Shown: positions 42,691-51,267 of the stretch, piece after piece
Numbering within the stretch: position 1 is the first letter of the stretch
How the letters are laid out: each line of letters opens with the position of its first letter
Origin: Candidatus Bartonella washoeensis Sb944nv
GTDB lineage: Bacteria; Pseudomonadota; Alphaproteobacteria; Rhizobiales; Rhizobiaceae
Direction: 5' to 3'
NCBI RefSeq assembly: GCF_000278135.1
Contig: NZ_JH725025.1
Coordinates: forward strand, 21,204-85,203
DNA length: 64,000 nucleotides
Position numbers and translations under genes: made by a program
The notes under the pieces: model-generated
What the model was told of the DNA's origin: nothing
The model's input: only the letters and a program-made list of their open reading frames with translations
Database searches by the model: none

Positions 42691-43046
42691 CCGTATACCT
42701 TCATATTTCTCTTGTGATATTGATTAAACTCTATGAAAAGCATTGCGTATGTGAAACAAAGCAATTAACTATTTTGCAAATCTAGTGTTTTACAGAAAAA
42801 ATATCAATTTTTTTCTTTTTTTAAAGAATATTTCATGTAACGCATATTTTTACAGTGATTATATTTTTTGTATTATCTCAATCTTGTTCTTTATTTTATC
42901 AAATGTTGTTTTTATTTATGATGCTATAAAAAATATTTTCATGCCTATTTACTGTGGAAAAAATCACATTAACAATCTAATAAGAGAGCATTTGTATTGA
43001 CTTTTTGCTGTTACTTTATTGAGCACAGTGGAACAAGTTAAGTCGA
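42691..43046. other. Divergent intergenic region, very AT-rich
   Basis: Lies between the leftward DsbA-like gene and rightward glpD and must contain both promoters. A rightward 71-codon frame here is T-rich and without ribosome site, so I do not call it. No riboswitch-like or hairpin structure stands out. Confidence 0.4.
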
Positions 43047-44561
43047 ATGATGAAAAGTGAAATTATGAAAACCATAACGCATTATGACCTGTTTATTATC
43101 GGAGGAGGAATAAACGGATGTGGATTGGCAAGGGATGCAGCTGGACGCGGATTTAAAGTCGGATTAGCTGAAATGAATGATCTTGCATCAGGGACATCAA
43201 GTGCATCAACAAAGCTTATTCATGGTGGTCTTCGTTATCTTGAACACTATGAGTTTAGGCTTGTTCGTGAAGCGCTGAAAGAACGTGAGATCCTTTGGCG
43301 TATAGCTCCACATATTGTGCGTCCTTTGCGTTTTATCCTCCCTTATCATAAAAAAATGCGTCCTGCTTGGATATTACGTTTTGGACTTTTTATTTATGAT
43401 TATCTCGGTAACTGGAATCAAAAACTGTGGCGCAGTAAAACAGTTAATTTTTCAAAAAATTTTAGCTCTACACTTAAGGAAGAATACCATAAAGGTTTTG
43501 AATATTCTGATGCAAGAGTAGATGATGCTCGTTTGGTAATTGCTAATGCGCGTGATGCAGAAAAATGGGGGGCTGATATAAAAGTACAGACAGAAGTTCT
43601 GTCTTTAAAAAGAGAAGAAAAAAAATGGCTTATAATTCTTCGAGATAAGTTAAGCGGCAGAGAATATTGCGTTAAAGCTTCTTATGTTGCAAATATGACT
43701 GGTCCTTGGATTAATCATATTTTGGCAGATGTATTAAATTCTAAAGAGCATCCACCCGTACGACTTGTCAAAGGTTCTCATATTCTGGTTCCAAAGCTTT
43801 ATGCTCATGATCGTGCTTATATTTTTCAAAACGGTGATGGACGTATTATATTTTCCATTCCGTATCAAGAAGAGTTTACATTGCTTGGGACAACAGATTG
43901 TGACTATCAAGGTAATCCTGCTGATGTTCATATTACAGATACAGAGATTGAGTATATCTGTACAGCAGCAAGTGAATATTTCACACAACCGGTATTGCGT
44001 AATAACATTGTCTGGACTTACTCCGGTATTCGTCCGCTTTATGATGATGGAGCTTCAAAAGCACAAGAAATTACACGTGATTATGTTTTGCAAGAAATGG
44101 GTACAGAAAGTATGCCACGGATTCTTAATCTTTATGGTGGAAAAATTACAACTTATCGCAAATTGGCTGAAGATGCGATGAAATTTGTTGAAAAAGCGCT
44201 TGGTAAAAAGGGATCACAGTGGACAGCCAACTCAGCTCTTCCTGGCGGTGATTTTCCATATAACAGGCTGGATACAGTTGAAAATAAGATCGCTCTTTTG
44301 ATTCCAGGTTTAGATGCCTTCACATACCGTAGACTTGCTCGATCTTATGGTTCGGAAGCATTGTTGATATTTGCAAATGGTAAGGCAGATAGAGGAAAAA
44401 ATTTTGGACATGGACTTTATGAAGTAGAAGTGAAATGGTTAATGGAAAAGGAATGGGCTAAAACGTGTGAAGATGTGCTATGGCGTCGTTCAAAACTTGG
44501 GCTTTTGTTTAATAAAGAAGAGGTTGATGCTCTTTCTGCTTACATGAAAAGCAAACAATAG
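43047..44561 (+). CDS. glpD: Aerobic glycerol-3-phosphate dehydrogenase
   Basis: A 504-residue FAD enzyme at the cytoplasmic membrane oxidising glycerol-3-phosphate to DHAP and feeding electrons to quinone. FAD-binding start YDLFIIGGGINGCGLARDAAGRG, then GTSSASTKLIHGGLRYLEHYEFRLVREALKERE, the substrate-binding VRLVKGSHILVPKL and FSIPYQEEFTLLGTTDCDY, and the C-terminal NLYGGKITTYRKLAEDA. The start could be 43047 or ATG 43065; the second gives the usual length. No glpR or glpF adjoins it. Confidence 0.93.
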   Translation: MMKSEIMKTITHYDLFIIGGGINGCGLARDAAGRGFKVGLAEMNDLASGTSSASTKLIHGGLRYLEHYEFRLVREALKEREILWRIAPHIVRPLRFILPYHKKMRPAWILRFGLFIYDYLGNWNQKLWRSKTVNFSKNFSSTLKEEYHKGFEYSDARVDDARLVIANARDAEKWGADIKVQTEVLSLKREEKKWLIILRDKLSGREYCVKASYVANMTGPWINHILADVLNSKEHPPVRLVKGSHILVPKLYAHDRAYIFQNGDGRIIFSIPYQEEFTLLGTTDCDYQGNPADVHITDTEIEYICTAASEYFTQPVLRNNIVWTYSGIRPLYDDGASKAQEITRDYVLQEMGTESMPRILNLYGGKITTYRKLAEDAMKFVEKALGKKGSQWTANSALPGGDFPYNRLDTVENKIALLIPGLDAFTYRRLARSYGSEALLIFANGKADRGKNFGHGLYEVEVKWLMEKEWAKTCEDVLWRRSKLGLLFNKEEVDALSAYMKSKQ

Positions 44562-45026
44562 AGAGTGAACAAAGTTTATGATGATATGCAGTCTTTACAA
44601 AGTTTATAGCACCTTATTGTGGTATCCATTTGCGCACTAAATTACAAAAAGCTGAAAGAAGATAGACCATAATGGCATGATCATGCAATGTCTTGATCTA
44701 TTATTTATAGGATTTTAAATATCTTAGATGCTGTGCCAAATGCTGTCGATATAATATTTAAAGAATAAGATGAATGGAGAAGAACAGTATTTCCACGGAT
44801 TCTCTATAAGTTATATGCGTGTTTTATAAAGTCAGTTGAGTCATCATATATCCAGAAGTCGTTCCGTTAGGAACAGGATGTTTTGTTTTTTCTTTATTGG
44901 TTTTGAGAAAGTTTTATGTCAATTGAGAAAGACAATTGGAGAGAGCGTGTTTTATGCTTTCAATTGATAGTAAAAGATAAAAAAAATTTCTGTAAAGTAG
45001 TAAAAAGCAGATATTTATATGGATAA
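44562..45026 (+). other. Intergenic region between glpD and dusA
   Basis: No open frame of note. A small hairpin GTTCC-GTTA-GGAAC at 44861-44874 is followed, six bases on, by a T-rich run (TTTTGTTTTTTC) and might be a weak terminator, though it is 300 bp past glpD. Confidence 0.3.
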
Positions 45027-46046
45027 ATGGAAAGCACTTCACGGAGATATAAGAGTAATACTCCTATGATATTTTATAGTCTTCCTTCATCAGTAAAATT
45101 TGCGGTAGCACCAATGTTGGGCTGGACAGATAAACATTGCAGATTTTTTTATCGTCTTTTAACGAAAAATGCACTGCTTTATACAGAAATGATTGTAGCA
45201 GATGCTGTAATCCATGGTGCTCGAAAACAACTATTATCTTTGAACGATAAAGAACATCCAATTTCGTTGCAATTAGGAGGATCAGATCCGCAAAAATTAG
45301 CAGAGGCTGCTCGAATTGCAGAAGATTTTGGTTATGATGAGATAAATCTCAATGTTGGATGTCCGTCAAATCGCGTGCAGTCTGGGGCGTTTGGTGCTTG
45401 TTTGATGTTACATCCCGACATTGTAGCAAATGCTGTAGAAGCGATGAAAAAAGTTGTTACAGTTTCTGTAACTGTTAAATGTCGTGTTGGTGTGGACGAG
45501 CAGGATGAAGAAACAGCTTTAGACCTTTTAGCTGATCAAGTTTGGAATGCTGGAGGTGATGCACTTTGGGTACATGCACGTAAAGCTTGGTTAAAAGGAT
45601 TAAGTCCAAAGGAGAATCGTGATATTCCTCCACTTAATTATGAAAGAGTTTATAAATTAAAACGCAAATATCATAATAAATTCATTGGGATAAATGGAGG
45701 AATTAAATCAATTTATGAGATTAAAGAACATCTGACTTTGTGTGATGCTGCCATGATTGGTCGAAAGGTTTATCATGATCCAATTTTTTTAAAGCATATT
45801 GATTCTGAAATATATGGTGAGTCGCAGAGTGATCTTAGTGATGGTGATCTTATTGAGGCCATGTGTGATTATGCTGCCAAACATATCGCCTCAGGGGGTA
45901 GGCTTTCTCATGTAACACGTCATATGATTGGTTTGTTTCATGGTCGAGATGGGGCGCGTCGATGGCGACAAATATTATCAAATGATGCAACAAAAAGAGA
46001 TGCTGGCGTACATGTTTTAAAAGAAGCTTTTTCTGCTCTCATTTAG
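45027..46046 (+). CDS. dusA: tRNA-dihydrouridine synthase A
   Basis: A 339-residue flavoenzyme reducing uridine to dihydrouridine in the tRNA D-loop. DusA family sequence: KFAVAPMLGWTDKHCRFFYRLL, TEMIVADAVIHG, PISLQLGGSDP, the catalytic Cys in INLNVGCPSNRVQSGAFGACLM, the KCRVGVDEQD segment and the C-terminal ARRWRQILS. A start at ATG 45066 (MIFYSLPSS) is also possible and fits the shorter N-termini of the family. Complete. Confidence 0.93.
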   Translation: MESTSRRYKSNTPMIFYSLPSSVKFAVAPMLGWTDKHCRFFYRLLTKNALLYTEMIVADAVIHGARKQLLSLNDKEHPISLQLGGSDPQKLAEAARIAEDFGYDEINLNVGCPSNRVQSGAFGACLMLHPDIVANAVEAMKKVVTVSVTVKCRVGVDEQDEETALDLLADQVWNAGGDALWVHARKAWLKGLSPKENRDIPPLNYERVYKLKRKYHNKFIGINGGIKSIYEIKEHLTLCDAAMIGRKVYHDPIFLKHIDSEIYGESQSDLSDGDLIEAMCDYAAKHIASGGRLSHVTRHMIGLFHGRDGARRWRQILSNDATKRDAGVHVLKEAFSALI

Positions 46047-46392
46047 TAACGTTTTATCATATCAAGAGGTACTAAAGTTTAGATTTGCTAAAGCTTTTAA
46101 AGTAATCCAAACTTGTAACTTTTAAAAAGTTATCCTCTTTCTTGTGTAGAGGATGCTGAATCAGATGTTGAAGGAGTGTGAATTATCAATGCCTCTCTCA
46201 ATATTGAAATAGGATAAGCCTTTGAAATATTGTCATTTATACATCAATAAAAACAGTTATTGAGTGCAAAAATTTTCGTTAATAATATTTAATGTGTTTA
46301 AAACGCTTCTTTTAAAAAACAACAAATTATTCATATCCTGTTTATATGACAAGGATTTTAATTACACATTATAGATTTGAAAAGGTATCTTC
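46047..46392 (+). other. Intergenic region upstream of cobT
   Basis: I looked for a cobalamin riboswitch before cobT and do not find its conserved box; the sequence is AT-rich and without clear structure. A promoter for cobT is expected close to 46340. Confidence 0.35.
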
Positions 46393-47400
46393 ATGGCCAT
46401 CAGTCCGTTTGATGATTTTCGTGCTTTACTTACAAATTTACCTATTGCTGATGAGTTTTCTATAATTCTGGCAAAAAAACGCCAAGCAAGTTTAACAAAG
46501 GAGCAAGGAGCGCTAGGAAAATTAGGAGATATAGCGGTTTGGTATGCAGGATGGAGAGGTGCTGAAAAACCTCTCGTAACCCGGCCTTTAGTCGCTATTT
46601 TTTCTGGAAATCATGGCATCACAGATGAGAATATTACACCATTTCCGCAATCTATGACACAAAAGATGGTACAAAATTTTGCAGCTGGTGGTGCTGCTAT
46701 CAATCAAATTTGCATGGCTTATGATCTTGGGTTGAAGATATTTGATTTGGCACTAGAATATCCAACAATGAATATTACCAAAGATGCAGCAATGGATGAG
46801 CGGAGCACTGCTGCTACAATGGCATTTGGAATGGAATCCATTGCTGGTGGAACAGATCTCTTGTGTATTGGTGAAATGGGGGTTGGAAATACAACGATAG
46901 CTTCAGCTTTATGTTTAGCATTGTTTGGTGGGGAAGTTGAGGAATGGATAGGCAACGATATGGGAGTAGAAGAGAAATTTTATCAGCGTAAAATAGCTGC
47001 AATTAAGACAGCTTTTTCTTTGCATAAGAATCATCTTAATGATCCTTTTCAAATAATGCGTTGCTTAGGAGGACGTGAAATTGCCGCTATGGTGGGTGCC
47101 ATTTTAGCTGCAAGAATGGAAAAAATACCGGTTATTTTGGATGGTTTTGTGGCAACAGCTGCAGCAGCAGTACTTTATAAAATGCATCCAAGAGTTCTCG
47201 ATCATACTCTTGTTGGGCACGTTTCTTCTGAACCAGCACATCGCAAGCTTTTAGAAAAAATTGACAAAGAACCACTCCTAGATCTGGGAATGAGTCTTGG
47301 TGAAGGGACCGGTGCGGCTATGGCAGCTGGTATTGTTAAGGCTGCTGTTTTAACTCATGCACAAATGGCAGTGTTCGAACAAGAAGATTTGATCATTTAA
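46393..47400 (+). CDS. cobT: Nicotinate-nucleotide-dimethylbenzimidazole phosphoribosyltransferase
   Basis: A 335-residue enzyme that makes alpha-ribazole phosphate for the lower ligand of cobalamin. Family motifs: LVAIFSGNHGITDENITPFPQSMTQKMVQNFAAGGAAINQ, LCIGEMGVGNTTIASAL, ILDGFVATAAAA and the catalytic Glu in SLGEGTGAAMA. It begins after AAAGGTATCTTC. No other cobalamin gene is in the window, so it may serve salvage or remodelling of imported corrinoids. Complete. Confidence 0.93.
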   Translation: MAISPFDDFRALLTNLPIADEFSIILAKKRQASLTKEQGALGKLGDIAVWYAGWRGAEKPLVTRPLVAIFSGNHGITDENITPFPQSMTQKMVQNFAAGGAAINQICMAYDLGLKIFDLALEYPTMNITKDAAMDERSTAATMAFGMESIAGGTDLLCIGEMGVGNTTIASALCLALFGGEVEEWIGNDMGVEEKFYQRKIAAIKTAFSLHKNHLNDPFQIMRCLGGREIAAMVGAILAARMEKIPVILDGFVATAAAAVLYKMHPRVLDHTLVGHVSSEPAHRKLLEKIDKEPLLDLGMSLGEGTGAAMAAGIVKAAVLTHAQMAVFEQEDLII

Positions 47401-47419
47401 AAAAAGATTAAAAAATTTT

Positions 47420-47911
47420 TTAAGAGTTTTGTTCATTTGTTTTTTCGTGCAGTTTTATATAGTTGAGTGGTAGTTCCGTTGTATATTTAATCTGTTCCAT
47501 CGCGAAAGAAGACGAAACGTCACGGATATCGATTTTAGTAATCAATTTTTTGTAAAAAAGATCATAAGCTTCAATATTGGGAACAACAACACGCAATAAA
47601 TAGTCAATATTTCCACTCATTCTATAGAATTCAATCACTTCACGAAATTCCTGCACAATTTTTGAAAAACGTTTAAACCATTCGTGGCTATGTGTGTTCG
47701 TACGAATAGAAACAAAAACTGTAACGCTTGCATTTACTTTTTCTGGAGAAAGAACGGCAACACGGCGTTGAATAACACCGTCTTCTTCAAGTTTTTGAAT
47801 TCTGCGCCAACAAGGAGTGGTAGAAAGTCCAATTCTTTTAGCGATATCAGCGACAGAGAGTGTCGCATTTTCTTGCAAAAGATGTAAAATTTTTCGATCA
47901 AGACGATCCAT
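47420..47911 (-). CDS. Lrp/AsnC-family transcriptional regulator
   Basis: A protein of about 163 residues: N-terminal HTH (MDRLDRKILHLLQENATLSVADIAKRIGLSTTPCWRRIQKLEEDGVIQRR) and C-terminal RAM ligand-binding/oligomerisation domain (VTVFVSIRTNTHSHEWFKRFSKIVQEFREVIEFYRMSGNIDYLLRVVVPNIEAYDLFYKKLI). The CWRRIQKLE recognition helix is typical. ATG 47911 is preferred to the frame start at 47926. Its 3' end converges on cobT. Probably senses an amino acid. Confidence 0.9.
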   Translation of the reverse strand: MDRLDRKILHLLQENATLSVADIAKRIGLSTTPCWRRIQKLEEDGVIQRRVAVLSPEKVNASVTVFVSIRTNTHSHEWFKRFSKIVQEFREVIEFYRMSGNIDYLLRVVVPNIEAYDLFYKKLITKIDIRDVSSSFAMEQIKYTTELPLNYIKLHEKTNEQNS

Positions 47912-47934
47912 GTTTTTCTTTCTCAATATCCAGT

Positions 47935-48564
47935 TTATAAAAATTTACGCACTAAACTGCGCAGGTACACAATCAGCTCATCATTAAACCATGGATTTCT
48001 TCGTAACCAAGAAGTGTTTCGCCATGATGGGTGGGGTAAAGGCATGACATTGTAGCCTTGAGGTTGACGTATGGAGAGAATGTTTTTCCAATCATTGACG
48101 GTTGCTGAGACAGTTTTATGTTTTTGCTCTGCAATATGCCATTTTTGCGCGTAACTTCCAATAGCAAGGACAAGTTTTATTTGTGGCATCGCTTGAAATA
48201 CCTTTTCATGCCATATTTCTTGACATTCACGCCTTGGCGGTAAATCAGATTTATTTTGATCATAGCCTGGAAAACAAAATCCCATAGGAACAATAGCAAA
48301 GAGAGATCTATTATAAAATTCCTCACGCGTGACACCAAGCCAATACCGTAATCTTTCCCCAGAACGATCATTAAAAGGAATAGAAGTTTCATGTACACGC
48401 AGCCCAGGCGCTTGCCCTGCGATTGCTATCAAAGCCGTACTGGATAAATAAACCACGGGGTTCGGTTCATGTGGCAGAGGAGGGAGATAATGTGGATGCT
48501 TGATACAAACACGACAAGAATAAATTTCTTTCTCAAGTTTAAAAATTTTCTGTTGTTTTTTCAT
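47935..48564 (-). CDS. Uracil-DNA glycosylase superfamily protein
   Basis: A 209-residue protein with the UDG-fold motifs ALIAIAGQAPGLRVHETSIPFNDRSGERLRYWLGV (the GQAPG loop of family 4-like enzymes) and a C-terminal VMPLPHPSWRN, the HPS motif. A Cys-containing start (YSCRVCIKH) hints at a metal site but has fewer Cys than Fe-S UDGs. It may excise uracil or act in a related repair step; the subfamily common in Rhizobiales is little characterised. It lies just upstream (in transcription) of the Lrp gene. Confidence 0.8.
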   Translation of the reverse strand: MKKQQKIFKLEKEIYSCRVCIKHPHYLPPLPHEPNPVVYLSSTALIAIAGQAPGLRVHETSIPFNDRSGERLRYWLGVTREEFYNRSLFAIVPMGFCFPGYDQNKSDLPPRRECQEIWHEKVFQAMPQIKLVLAIGSYAQKWHIAEQKHKTVSATVNDWKNILSIRQPQGYNVMPLPHPSWRNTSWLRRNPWFNDELIVYLRSLVRKFL

Positions 48565-48606
48565 TGGTAAATAAGAAATTAAAGAATGCGCTACAAAAGA
48601 AATACT

Positions 48607-49167
48607 TCACTCTGTTCGAGGATTCGCTTTTCGCCATTTCCGCGGTTTTTGAAAACTTGATTGCCATATTCCTTTTTTTTTCTTTCTAGCTTCTTCCTCT
48701 TCTTTAGGATAGTCATGGTAGCTTACAGCCCAACCATTATTTACAATCATTGCGTTGATGTTACTGATTTTTTTTGTTTTACATGTCGCAAGAATACGGC
48801 GATATTTATCTTTTTTGTACCAATGACATGTAACAGGCTGGTTTACTATGAGTTGTTCTAAATAATTTTTTGCCTCAAGACCGCATGGATAGCGTGCTTT
48901 TTTTGTACCACAAAATTGGTGAAGCTCAGGAGCATCAATCCCTGCAAGCCGAATCATGACAGAGGAAATCATGATTGAATCACCATCAATAACAAATGCA
49001 TGCCCCTCGAGTGATTCTTTGGAAATAAAGGCTGCTTTTTTAGGGTGTGGTTGAGTATACTGAAAATAAATTATCGCAACGATAAGAATGGTAGCGACGA
49101 TAATGATGCTGAAACCTACAGCCTTTAAGTTAAAGTTTCTTAAATCAAAATGAGTTTTTTTCTTCAT
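48607..49167 (-). CDS. Thermonuclease (SNase-like) family protein, membrane-anchored or secreted
   Basis: A 186-residue protein. An N-terminal hydrophobic segment (AVGFSIIIVATILIVAIIYFQYT) acts as signal anchor. The SNase-like OB-fold follows: GHAFVIDGDSIMISSVMIRLAGIDAPELHQFC (Asp and Arg of the active site), CGLEAKNYLEQLI, and KYRRILATCKTKKISNINAMIVNNGWAVSYHDY. A basic C-terminal tail (KKKKGIWQSSFQKPRKWRKANP) ends it. It would degrade nucleic acid in the envelope. Intact. Confidence 0.85.
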   Translation of the reverse strand: MKKKTHFDLRNFNLKAVGFSIIIVATILIVAIIYFQYTQPHPKKAAFISKESLEGHAFVIDGDSIMISSVMIRLAGIDAPELHQFCGTKKARYPCGLEAKNYLEQLIVNQPVTCHWYKKDKYRRILATCKTKKISNINAMIVNNGWAVSYHDYPKEEEEARKKKKGIWQSSFQKPRKWRKANPRTE

Positions 49168-49555
49168 GAAATCAAAAAAATGCTACCATAGGATGCATAA
49201 TTTAGAGAGGATTTGCTTATAATTTTTACAGTAGGCTTCCCTTGCCTTGACAAAAAAACGTACCACTTAATTATAATAGAAAAATTTTTGTATATTCAAC
49301 TTACTTTATAGCTTGATTAAATATAAAAAAGATCAAACACTATAATCATATCGATAATCAAAATTTACAAGGGATGAAAAAAATAAATCAATCCCATTCA
49401 AATTTATACAACAATATACAAACAAAATACACTATCAGCTTATATTTTTTATTTTAAAAAAGCAAAAGAATACTCAGTCCAAAAGACGTTTAAAGAGTAA
49501 CACAAGCCGCATTACTCTCAGTGACAGCAATTATTATTTAAATGATGCACATTAA
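49168..49555. other. Intergenic region, nothing evident
   Basis: AT-rich DNA without a credible frame or RNA gene between the nuclease gene and rpmG. It presumably holds the nuclease promoter near 49200. Confidence 0.35.
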
Positions 49556-49723
49556 TTATTTAATTTTTGTTTCTTTAAATTCGACGTGCTTTTTTACAAT
49601 TGGATCATATTTACGTTTGCTCATCTTATCTGTCATTGTGCGGCTATTTTTCTTCGTCACATAGAAAAAGCCTGTATCTGCAGTCGACAAAAGTTTGATC
49701 TTAATGGTTGCTGCCTTAGCCAT
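49556..49723 (-). CDS. rpmG: 50S ribosomal protein L33
   Basis: A 55-residue ribosomal protein: [20 protein letters not shown], then [20 protein letters not shown] and [15 protein letters not shown]. The cysteine-free (C-minus) form of L33 has this sequence and length in alphaproteobacteria. The start ATG 49723 follows AGGACTCTTAAAT. Essentially certain by sequence. Confidence 0.95.
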   Translation of the reverse strand: MAKAATIKIKLLSTADTGFFYVTKKNSRTMTDKMSKRKYDPIVKKHVEFKETKIK

Positions 49724-49767
49724 ATTTAAGAGTCCTATTTATATTGAAAATGGATATCATTTTAATA

Positions 49768-50037
49768 TCAAAGTTTATTTTTGATACACTCAGATTTTGC
49801 CGCAACAGTACGGATGTTGTAAAAAAAAGTCAAGAGCTGATTAATTTCCTCCTTAAATGGAACAAATACTAAAATGATATATAAACTTAAAAAGTAGGCT
49901 ATTTTAGCTGAAAAATTAAATGATTTAAGGATATATATTGTCTTATAAAGAATGATTAACGTAATGCTTATACCGATTCCATAGTAAAAAATATAAATTA
50001 TAATTAGCAGTAGTAAGTTTGTGTTCTTTGAGAACAT
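49768..50037 (-). CDS. Hypothetical small membrane protein
   Basis: An 89-residue frame rich in Ile/Leu/Tyr with three possible membrane segments (LLLLIIIYIFYYGIGISITLIILY, AYFLSLYIILVFVPF, and a weaker one). No recognised family. It lies upstream of rpmG in the same direction. GGGGATG overlaps its start. It may be a real poorly conserved gene or part of the degenerate DNA to its right. Confidence 0.3.
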   Translation of the reverse strand: MFSKNTNLLLLIIIYIFYYGIGISITLIILYKTIYILKSFNFSAKIAYFLSLYIILVFVPFKEEINQLLTFFYNIRTVAAKSECIKNKL

Positions 50038-51267
50038 CCCCCTAACTGCGTAAGCTCGGCTGTATAAAGGTGAGAAAAGATGCTAGCAAGGAGAAAGAGA
50101 GCAAACGTGAAAATCCATTGCTCTCTGATTATCCATGGTATAATGAAAATTCTAATAAAATCCAGGATCGTGCAATACATAAAGGGATAGCGCTAATCTT
50201 TTGCATAATCGCTCAAAATTAAGCTATAAAATGGGATGCCTATTTTTATTATATCTCTAATGATAGATAAATTAAAGCGTGTTACAAGGGTTATATTTCT
50301 ATTTGGAAGTACCATAAACAAATACTGTTACTGTTGAGGTAAGAACGTGAAAAAACATAGGGGCAATAAATATGTTAGCCCTCTTTAAATTTTTCTTTCA
50401 TTTCCAAGCCAGTTAAATTGGTAATCTTAGAAAGTACAATAAGGATGTAGCTAGCAGCAAAAGTAGAAATCGTTATGTTCTCACTTTTCCTAAAAGTGTT
50501 GGGTTGCAATCTTAATATAATAGCACAAATGAAAAATACCAAACTACGTTTTTTTGATCACGCGCAACCGTTGATCTCAAGGATAAATATAATTGTCATT
50601 GTGAATGTGATATAAATCTTAACATGAACCCTACGCATATTAATTCAAAAAAATAAAGTGCTAAAAAGCTTCAAAAGCCAATAAGAATCATAAGCAATAT
50701 TGTTTTGAGAATACTCAGATATCCTTTGTTTCGAGAAGCAAAAACGGTTGCAATAATTATGGTGATTTCATCATTTGTTGTGCTGTAACCGATGGCACCA
50801 TTTAAACCACCTCTTTTGGTCACCAGCAGTAAGATATGCTGTGTTCTCATTCCCAATGCTGTCTCAAAATTTTCAATGGTTGTAATTGCAGCAATGATTG
50901 TATGCAGAGAATTATTTTGAATATCGGAATTTTTACCACGAGGATAGCTTCATTGTGCCTTTATTCATCGATTTTATGAAAAGCTGATTTTTCAGTGAGA
51001 GGAAGATAACTCTGTCCATGGCAGCTTTTCCAATCCGTTTAATATTCGGACTTTTTCTAGATTTTTATATGCTCGTTACTGATAAAGAATAAAATACATA
51101 AAACCATATGAGGCAGAAGGGTATTTTTTCCTTTAAATAATATGATGCAATATACATCGTGGATGAAAATTCAGTTTAAAAAATATTTCTAAATTATTCT
51201 TTTTATTGTTGTTTTTCATCAAGCGTATGGTGTTTAAGGATTAATTTTTGCGCAGTTTTTTTGGTTT
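50038..51267. other. 1.2-kb region without intact genes, probable gene decay
   Basis: Only short frames occur. A leftward one at 50671-50856 and its broken surroundings encode hydrophobic stretches (TRGGLNGAIGYS-like, NDEITIIIATVFASRNKGYLSILKTILLMILIGF) that look like pieces of a former membrane protein. The 200 bases before 51268 contain the T-rich end region of rnr. No RNA gene or repeat recognised. Confidence 0.4.

Noticed and set aside
42785-43000. 71-codon rightward frame before glpD
   Set aside because: Phe/Ile/Tyr-rich translation of AT-rich DNA, no ribosome site, inside the divergent promoter region.
46047-46392. Cobalamin riboswitch upstream of cobT
   Set aside because: The conserved B12-box sequence and its helices are not present.
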